A DNA stretch of 64,000 nucleotides from Sphingosinicella sp. BN140058. Lineage in GTDB: Bacteria; Pseudomonadota; Alphaproteobacteria; Sphingomonadales; Sphingomonadaceae. The position numbers and the translations under genes are program-made. Shown here piece by piece: positions 59,351 to 64,000 of this stretch (position 1 is its first letter; each line of letters begins with the position of its first letter). Location of the stretch: the NCBI RefSeq assembly GCF_004135585.1, contig NZ_CP035502.1, positions 283,486-347,485 on the forward strand, in the 5' to 3' direction. The notes under the pieces were generated by a model. The model was not told where the DNA came from. It saw only the letters and a list, made by a program, of their open reading frames with translations, and ran no database searches.

Positions 59351-60388
59351 TTAGCTGCCGTTCGCGGGGTATAAACCCAGCGTTGGACGTTCGCGACGCT
59401 TGGCGCGACGGCTTTCCTGAGGAGCAGCTGCTGGCGGCGCCTCGACAGGGGCCGAACGTCGGCGGCCCGTTGCTTTGGCCGCCTCCGGCTTCTCAGCCTT
59501 CGCGGCAGCTCCGCGCCCGGCGCGGGCAGTCGCAGCGGCCGTCACCGTTTCTGCTTTGCTTGCGGCCCCGGTTCGGCTGGCGGCACGCACCTTCGTGCCC
59601 AGTCCGCTCGCCTGCGCAGTCGCCCGCTTGCGCTCGAGGTAGGCGGGAGCGGCATGGGGGTAGTCGACGGGGAGGTGCCATTTGCGCTTGTAATCGTCGA
59701 GCGTCATGGGTTCGAAGCGGTTCTCGACATAGGGACGCAGGAGCTTCGCCGTTCCACCGTCTTCAAGGCACACAATGAACTCGGGGAAGACGGACGGGTG
59801 TATCGGGTTGTTCGCGTCCAGCTTGGCCGCGACCGCGGGCGAGATCCGCTTCGCAAGCCACGGATCCAAACCAGCAAAGACCGGATCGGAGATGTCTTCC
59901 TGACGGATCGGAGCGACTTTGGTGTTGATCCGCTGTTGGCTCTTGGCGCTCGCCGGTGCCGGGGCTTCGCCTGCCGGTGTGGTCGCCGTTTCGGAAGGCG
60001 CGGTGGAGATCGTCGACGAAGCAGGGGCCTCTGCAGGGCTCGCGGCCTCCGCCGGTGCCGAGGGTGCCTCGGGAGCCGAGGAAACGGTGTCGTCGACGAG
60101 CGGCGCCGTCTCGAGCGAATTCGTCTCGCCGCCTGCAATTTCATCCGAGGCGCGAGTGGGTTCAGCCGCGACGTCGATCGTGAGCGACTCCTCGTCTGCC
60201 GGCGCCGGGAGCGCCGCTGCGGGGGCGGCAAGAGCGCTGCCGCTGGAAATGCTCGACCCGTCTGCCAGCTGGGCGACGGCGCCATGAACGTCCTGGATGA
60301 GAGGGACGAGATGATTGTACGGCACCTGGTTGTTCGCCAAGTAGACCGTCAGAAGATCCTTGGTGAGGTTCAGGGTTTCGGTCGTCAT
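59351..60388 (-). CDS. Divergent MucR-family regulator with long linker
   Basis: A 345-residue protein; the start ATG 60388 follows GAGGG. Residues 1-40 match the MucR N-terminal oligomerisation region (TVYLANNQVPYNHLVPLIQD). A 120-residue Ala/Pro/Ser/Glu-rich low-complexity linker is inserted before the C-terminal domain: FIVCLEDGGTAKLLRPYVEN, then MTLDDYKRKWHLPVDYPHAA and RATAQASGLG, typical of MucR. The finger keeps CLEDG but the RHL...H histidines are replaced by RPY and NRF, so it probably does not hold zinc in the usual way. MucR proteins bind AT-rich DNA and silence or shape gene expression. A basic tail rich in Lys/Ala/Arg ends the protein. Confidence 0.82.
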   Translation of the reverse strand: MTTETLNLTKDLLTVYLANNQVPYNHLVPLIQDVHGAVAQLADGSSISSGSALAAPAAALPAPADEESLTIDVAAEPTRASDEIAGGETNSLETAPLVDDTVSSAPEAPSAPAEAASPAEAPASSTISTAPSETATTPAGEAPAPASAKSQQRINTKVAPIRQEDISDPVFAGLDPWLAKRISPAVAAKLDANNPIHPSVFPEFIVCLEDGGTAKLLRPYVENRFEPMTLDDYKRKWHLPVDYPHAAPAYLERKRATAQASGLGTKVRAASRTGAASKAETVTAAATARAGRGAAAKAEKPEAAKATGRRRSAPVEAPPAAAPQESRRAKRRERPTLGLYPANGS

Positions 60389-60688
60389 GATTCTGGGTCC
60401 CTCGTGTGTGCGGCCCGGAGGAAGGTCCAACTCTGGGGTGCTGAGTTGTGGATATACCGACTTCCGACCACGTGAAATGGGTCATAATGCGTACGCAAAA
60501 GCGAATGCAACCCCTCCTAAAGACCCTTGCCGCCTGGATGTTCCATGGAAGCAGACCCTCCAAAAGGTGCAAAAGCGATGCCTTTTCAACGGCTAAGGGA
60601 AACTTCCGCGGCGGGTCTGGAGCCCCAAAAAAATTTGGAAAAATTTAACGATTGTCCCGGAACGAAGCGGGTTCGAAGCTGCAACAGC

Positions 60689-60697
60689 TGTGGATAA
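60689..60697 (-). promoter_or_regulatory. DnaA box (second)
   Basis: The minus strand reads TTATCCACA, an exact DnaA consensus. It is 29 kb from the origin and may only reflect DnaA titration, but it is worth noting beside the regulator gene. Confidence 0.45.
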
Positions 60698-60744
60698 GCT
60701 TTTAGCGGCGAAGTTCTGGCGGAGAATCGGACTAGCGCTTGGGA

Positions 60745-60774
60745 CAAAAAGGGGGCTGGGTCGCCCCAGCCCCT
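60745..60774 (-). terminator. Rho-independent terminator downstream of the BI-1 gene
   Basis: On the minus strand a nine-pair GGGGCTGGG / CCCAGCCCC stem with a four-base loop is followed by CTTTTT. It lies 26 bases after the stop of the membrane-protein gene. Confidence 0.85.
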
Positions 60775-60799
60775 CCAGATCCGTCAGCGACGATTTTGC

Positions 60800-61504
60800 T
60801 TAGGTCCTGCCGACAATTAGGCGCACCACGAAGAGGAACAAGGAGAGAAAATCGAGATAGAGGTTTAAGGCGGCATACACCGGCGAGCGAGGTTCATATC
60901 CGGTGCTGCTAAGGTAACCGATTTTGATCCTCTGTGTGTCGAAAGCCGTGAGGGCGGTGAACAGGAGCACGCCCGCTATGCTAATGGCGGTGTGGACGGG
61001 CGGCGAGCCGACAAGCAAATTCATGAGAAGAGCAATCAAGAGGCCGCTAGCCCCCTTCAGGATAAGGGAGCCGGCCCGGGAGAGATCATGCCTCGTCGTG
61101 TAGCCAAATAGGCTGAGCGTGCCCAACGACGCTGCGGTGGCGAGGAAGGTTGCTGCAAGAGACGCTCCGGATAGATCCTGGAGCATAGTCGATAAGGCAA
61201 CGCCCATTGAGCCTGCAAAGAGGCAGAGCATGAGGCCGGCACCACTAGCCGAAAGCCGATCCGAAACACCTTTCGGGAGCAGGGCGACCGCGATGGGCGT
61301 GCCCGCGCACGCCAGGGAAAGCGTCGAACTGTCGGTGATCGCCGCTGCCAGTCCTGTCGAGGCCGAGACGTAGGCCGTGACGGCGCTGAGAAGGAGACCG
61401 GCGATCAGCCAGTTGTAGACGCTGATCATGTGGCGGCGGAGGGCGGCGTCGTATTGCAAGCGCGAGTGCGTAAACATGCGGTCGGGTTTGGCTGCGAGAG
61501 CCAT
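60800..61504 (-). CDS. Bax inhibitor-1/YccA family membrane protein
   Basis: A 234-residue protein with AAGGA before ATG 61504. It has seven probable membrane helices and family hallmarks: an N-terminal cytoplasmic arm with RRHMISVYNWLIAG, the middle GTLSLFGYTTRHDLSRAG and the ending AFDTQRIKIGYL followed by ALNLYLDFLSLFLFVVRL. The aspartates of TAFDTQ and LYLDF match the family's conserved pair. The family forms calcium-leak channels or stabilises membrane proteins. The longer frame to 61723 overlaps the promoter of the plus-strand peptidase. Confidence 0.9.
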   Translation of the reverse strand: MALAAKPDRMFTHSRLQYDAALRRHMISVYNWLIAGLLLSAVTAYVSASTGLAAAITDSSTLSLACAGTPIAVALLPKGVSDRLSASGAGLMLCLFAGSMGVALSTMLQDLSGASLAATFLATAASLGTLSLFGYTTRHDLSRAGSLILKGASGLLIALLMNLLVGSPPVHTAISIAGVLLFTALTAFDTQRIKIGYLSSTGYEPRSPVYAALNLYLDFLSLFLFVVRLIVGRT

Positions 61505-61749
61505 GGTGAGGTTCCTTGCCAGATTGATCCGTTGCCCAGAGGATATTCGATAGGAGTAGCGGCATGCAACGGTTGCTGGATCTTTTGAGAACTCCTCGGC
61601 CTCGTTCCGCCCATTTTTACGCTGGCCTGTTCGCGCGTCGGTGACTAGGATGCGAAAGATCCTGGCAGATCGGTCGAGCGCACAGATTAAGGATCGGCCA
61701 CGTGGGGCAGGCTTGGCTGGCACGGGCGCGGAATAGAGAAGAGGGACGT

Positions 61750-62214
61750 ATGGCTTGGCTGACCCGGCTTATCGGTGCTTCCGTGATCGGCTGCGGGTTG
61801 ATGTCTGCTGCCGTCCTCGCTCAGGCGATGACGTCGGGGTTCGGAGCGCGTCAGGATCCCATCAACGGGCGGCGAGCAAATCATGCCGGCGTTGACATCG
61901 CTGCGGTGACCGGGACGCCGGTGTATGCGACCGCAGATGGCTATGTCGGCCGGTCGAGGTGGGCTGGAGGCTATGGAAACCTCGTCGAGATCAATCACGG
62001 CAACGGTTACCAGACGCGCTTCGGTCACCTCTCCAGACGTATCGTGGGGGAAGGGCAGTACGTTCGCAGGGGGGCCCTACTCGGGTTGATCGGGTCGACC
62101 GGTCGCTCGACCGGACCGCATCTGCACTACGAGGTTCGCTACAATGGCGCTGCTCTCGACCCCACGCCGTTCATTCGAGCGTTCAAGGGCAAGGTGACGA
62201 CGCACCGAATGTGA
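61750..62214 (+). CDS. M23 family peptidase (LytM domain)
   Basis: A 154-residue exported protein. A signal peptide (ATG 61750, AGAGGG upstream, hydrophobic IGASVIGCGLMSAAVLAQA) precedes a compact M23 domain. The zinc ligands are present: HAGVD (His45, Asp49) and GPHLHYEV (His124, His126), with His93 as the general base region (FGHL). There are no LysM or coiled-coil regions, so it is about the smallest form of the family. It probably cuts cell-wall crosslinks, useful in transfer or remodelling. Divergent from the BI-1 gene. Confidence 0.9.
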   Translation: MAWLTRLIGASVIGCGLMSAAVLAQAMTSGFGARQDPINGRRANHAGVDIAAVTGTPVYATADGYVGRSRWAGGYGNLVEINHGNGYQTRFGHLSRRIVGEGQYVRRGALLGLIGSTGRSTGPHLHYEVRYNGAALDPTPFIRAFKGKVTTHRM

Positions 62215-62346
62215 CGCGGCGAAGGAGCCGCCTCGAACGGGATACGTGGCTCTACGTAATGGCTGAAAGATCCACGCTTTTCCCTGAGTTTCCGTTGACG
62301 CATCAGGGGGTGAAGCCGTATCGTCACGCGCAAAGGAACCATACCG

Positions 62347-63381
62347 ATGCTCCCATCACGTTCGCTGCTCGTGCGCTGCACGGCGGCCGCAATACTGTCC
62401 GGCATCGCTGGTAGTGGCGCCGAAGCTGCCCATAAGGGTATCTCGTGTGTCGTCCCAGACTTGTGGCGTCAGGATCCGAAGGTGAGCGCGGCCGCTGTGC
62501 GAGCGGATGTCTCGATGTTCCAACACGAAGTGCCAGAGCCGGCTGTGCGGTATGCAGTGGCCAGCGGCTCTGACGTCGACGGCTGGAAGCCGAAGTACAA
62601 AGGCACGGGCGCGGATCGGTTGCGAGGTCTAAATCGGCAGCGGGTGCTGCGAGGCGGCGTGCTTTGGATCGTGGATCATCGGGCCCTGGGAGTTTCGGCG
62701 GAAGAGGCTGTGAAAGCGCTGATGCGTGCTGGCGCTACCATCGCCCGGCGTGATGCCTCTGGCGGTGTCGTCTTTCGTGCAAAGGCAGGCGTAGCCGAGA
62801 AGATAGCTCAAACGGCCGCCGGTCATCTGAACCGGTCGGCGGATAGTTCGTACGACGGCCACATGCGTAACGCTTTGATTGAGACAGGCTTCTCGGCGCA
62901 GCGCGGCCGAGTAGCAGGAACGGCGCAGCTGGCCTTCCGAGATGGTCTGGCGGCGGAAGTCGCGATGTTCCGAGTGGAGGGGCGGCAGGCGAGCTCACCG
63001 GCCGCGTTCATCGACAATTTGCCGTCGAGCAACATGATTGTCATGCCGTTTGGCACGAGCTTCGTGGTGCACGTCTCGGCGATCGAGGTCGAGCTTCTCC
63101 GCAATTATATGGAGGATCAGGGGAACAGCGTCCTGCTCGTCGGTGCCTCTGGTGAGCTGCAGGCTGGTGCTCAGGTCGGGCAGGCTATCCGCGCCTGCGG
63201 AGGAGGCGCGCTGGCGGATCGCTTTCCGACTCCCGACGTGATGGCGAAGGGGAGTGCTTCAGCACGGATCAATGTCGAAGGGCAGGCTCTCGATGTGAGC
63301 GCGGGTGATATCGTTCTTGTTGTCCAGCAGCCGGTTTGGGGCAGCGGGCTCGAGGTCGCCTTCATGAAGTTTGCTGGTTGA
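62347..63381 (+). CDS. Secreted protein of unknown function
   Basis: A 344-residue protein with AGGA nine bases before ATG 62347. A signal peptide (LLVRCTAAAILSGIAGSGAEA) ends near residue 27. The mature part has alternating strands and helices (GGVLWIVDHRALGVSAEEAV, SSNMIVMPFGTSFVVHVSAI) and four cysteines or fewer. It overlaps the next gene through TGATG, so the two are coupled. No family recognised. Confidence 0.6.
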   Translation: MLPSRSLLVRCTAAAILSGIAGSGAEAAHKGISCVVPDLWRQDPKVSAAAVRADVSMFQHEVPEPAVRYAVASGSDVDGWKPKYKGTGADRLRGLNRQRVLRGGVLWIVDHRALGVSAEEAVKALMRAGATIARRDASGGVVFRAKAGVAEKIAQTAAGHLNRSADSSYDGHMRNALIETGFSAQRGRVAGTAQLAFRDGLAAEVAMFRVEGRQASSPAAFIDNLPSSNMIVMPFGTSFVVHVSAIEVELLRNYMEDQGNSVLLVGASGELQAGAQVGQAIRACGGGALADRFPTPDVMAKGSASARINVEGQALDVSAGDIVLVVQQPVWGSGLEVAFMKFAG

Positions 63382-64000
63382 TGGCGAGCTCCGACTTCGA
63401 TCGCCCTAGATCCATTCTCGACGCTCGCGGGATTCCGATGCTGGCTCGTACAGAGCGTATCGGGCTCGTCGGTGCGTACGGGGCCTCTCGATCGTTCCTG
63501 GAGCGGAGCGGCGCGCGCCGCGCAGCGAGCGATTGGTGGTATATCGAGAGAAAGCCGGCCGTCGATCTCGTAGCGCTCGATCGCTTTCTGCCTCGGTTGG
63601 CTAAGCGCAGCCTTGTTCCGGAGCTCGTTGATTTGATCCCGGAAACGTCCTGGTGCGCGAGCCTGGCGAATATGCTCACGTCCAGCTCGTGGCGCGTGCT
63701 GAGGGACGTTACAATAGCGCGTGCAGTGTCGTGCCAGGATTGCGGAGCGGCGACCCGGTTGGAGTGCCACGAGACGTGGACCTACGATATCTCGTCGGGC
63801 CTGCAGCGCCTGATGGGAATGATGGCGCTCTGCAGTGATTGCCACGAAACGCGGCATCTTGGCTATGCAACGGTTCGCAACAGGTTTGATGTTGCTTTCA
63901 GGCGGCTGGTGACGATCAATCGAATTGGTTCTGCGGAAGAGGCGGATTACCGGCGGGCGATCCACGACAAGTATGAGCTCCGGAGCCAGATTGACTGGAC
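63381..64000 (+). CDS. Partial protein with an HNH-like zinc site
   Basis: A frame starts with ATG at 63381, sharing a base with the stop of the upstream gene (TGATG), and runs off the right edge. At residues 118-159 it carries CQDCG, LECHETW and LCSDCHETRHLG, that is Cys118, Cys121, His130, Cys151, Cys154, His155 and His159. This is close to the CxxC-H-CxxCH arrangement of HNH-type nuclease domains. The first 110 residues contain a helical segment with Arg. The rest of the protein is outside the window. Confidence 0.6.
   Translation, partial: MASSDFDRPRSILDARGIPMLARTERIGLVGAYGASRSFLERSGARRAASDWWYIERKPAVDLVALDRFLPRLAKRSLVPELVDLIPETSWCASLANMLTSSSWRVLRDVTIARAVSCQDCGAATRLECHETWTYDISSGLQRLMGMMALCSDCHETRHLGYATVRNRFDVAFRRLVTINRIGSAEEADYRRAIHDKYELRSQIDW

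Larger units (their letters stand above)
60389..60799. other. 411-base gene-free interval upstream of the MucR-like gene
   Basis: The region has no convincing gene. It contains an AT-rich stretch near 60630-60650 (AAAAAAATTTGGAAAAATTT), a consensus DnaA box and the terminator of the gene upstream. AT-rich DNA here would suit autoregulation by the MucR-like protein. Confidence 0.5.

Noticed and set aside
60440..60460. Partial iteron-like string ACTCTGGGG upstream of the MucR-like gene
   Set aside because: It shares only about nine bases and lacks the CACGAT half, so chance is likely.

Overview
The window looks like the replication and maintenance core of a large, low-copy plasmid or megaplasmid from a GC-rich alphaproteobacterium, most likely a sphingomonad. 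The direct evidence is a RepA of the RPA type next to a ParA/ParB pair joined by an ATGA overlap, plasmid copies of DnaB and SSB, and an iteron-rich non-coding region with a perfect DnaA box. A GAAC-N7-GAAC LexA box of the alphaproteobacterial type and a MucR-family protein support the class. The genus is inference. No rRNA, tRNA, CRISPR array or insertion sequence was seen.

Layout. 0-2 kb: a partial gene, a membrane-anchored Mrr-like nuclease-fold protein, two unknown proteins and a YdcH-like peptide. 2-7.5 kb: a chemotaxis receptor, an ADP-ribosyltransferase-like protein beside a possible papain-fold protein, and a diguanylate cyclase overlapping an RsbQ-like hydrolase. 7.7-18.4 kb: a long run of mostly small minus-strand genes of unknown function, including two zinc-ribbon proteins and a C5-cytosine methyltransferase. 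18.4-29.4 kb: a mosaic accessory segment with genes on both strands: a LexA-box-controlled orphan imuA, a nucleotidyltransferase-domain protein, a putative MACPF-like/jacalin lectin protein, a serine recombinase and several unknown genes. 29.7-36.3 kb: dnaB, the 1.6-kb origin region, repA, parB and parA, all minus strand. 36.5-59 kb: a minus-strand backbone of small orphan genes mixed with DNA-handling enzymes. These are an HhH-GPD-like protein, a lipoprotein nuclease, SSB, an MT-A70 methyltransferase, a module of methyltransferase, zinc ribbon and PP-loop ATPase, a 1713-residue methyltransferase-helicase and an RNase H-like protein. 59-64 kb: a divergent MucR-like regulator, a Bax-inhibitor-1 family membrane protein, an M23 peptidase, a secreted unknown protein and a truncated gene with an HNH-like zinc site.

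How it works together. RepA presumably binds some or all of the eleven 17-bp iterons, and plasmid DnaB and SSB would supply replisome parts. ParA/ParB would segregate the replicon. Three copies of a palindrome-plus-tail repeat, one directly upstream of repA, are candidates for an operator, attenuator or partition site. Four methyltransferase domains are present with no recognisable partner restriction enzyme, which fits self-protection of a mobile plasmid. Many neighbouring genes overlap by 4-17 bp, so translational coupling is common. Starts were chosen by ribosome-binding site and gene overlap; several are TTG or GTG.
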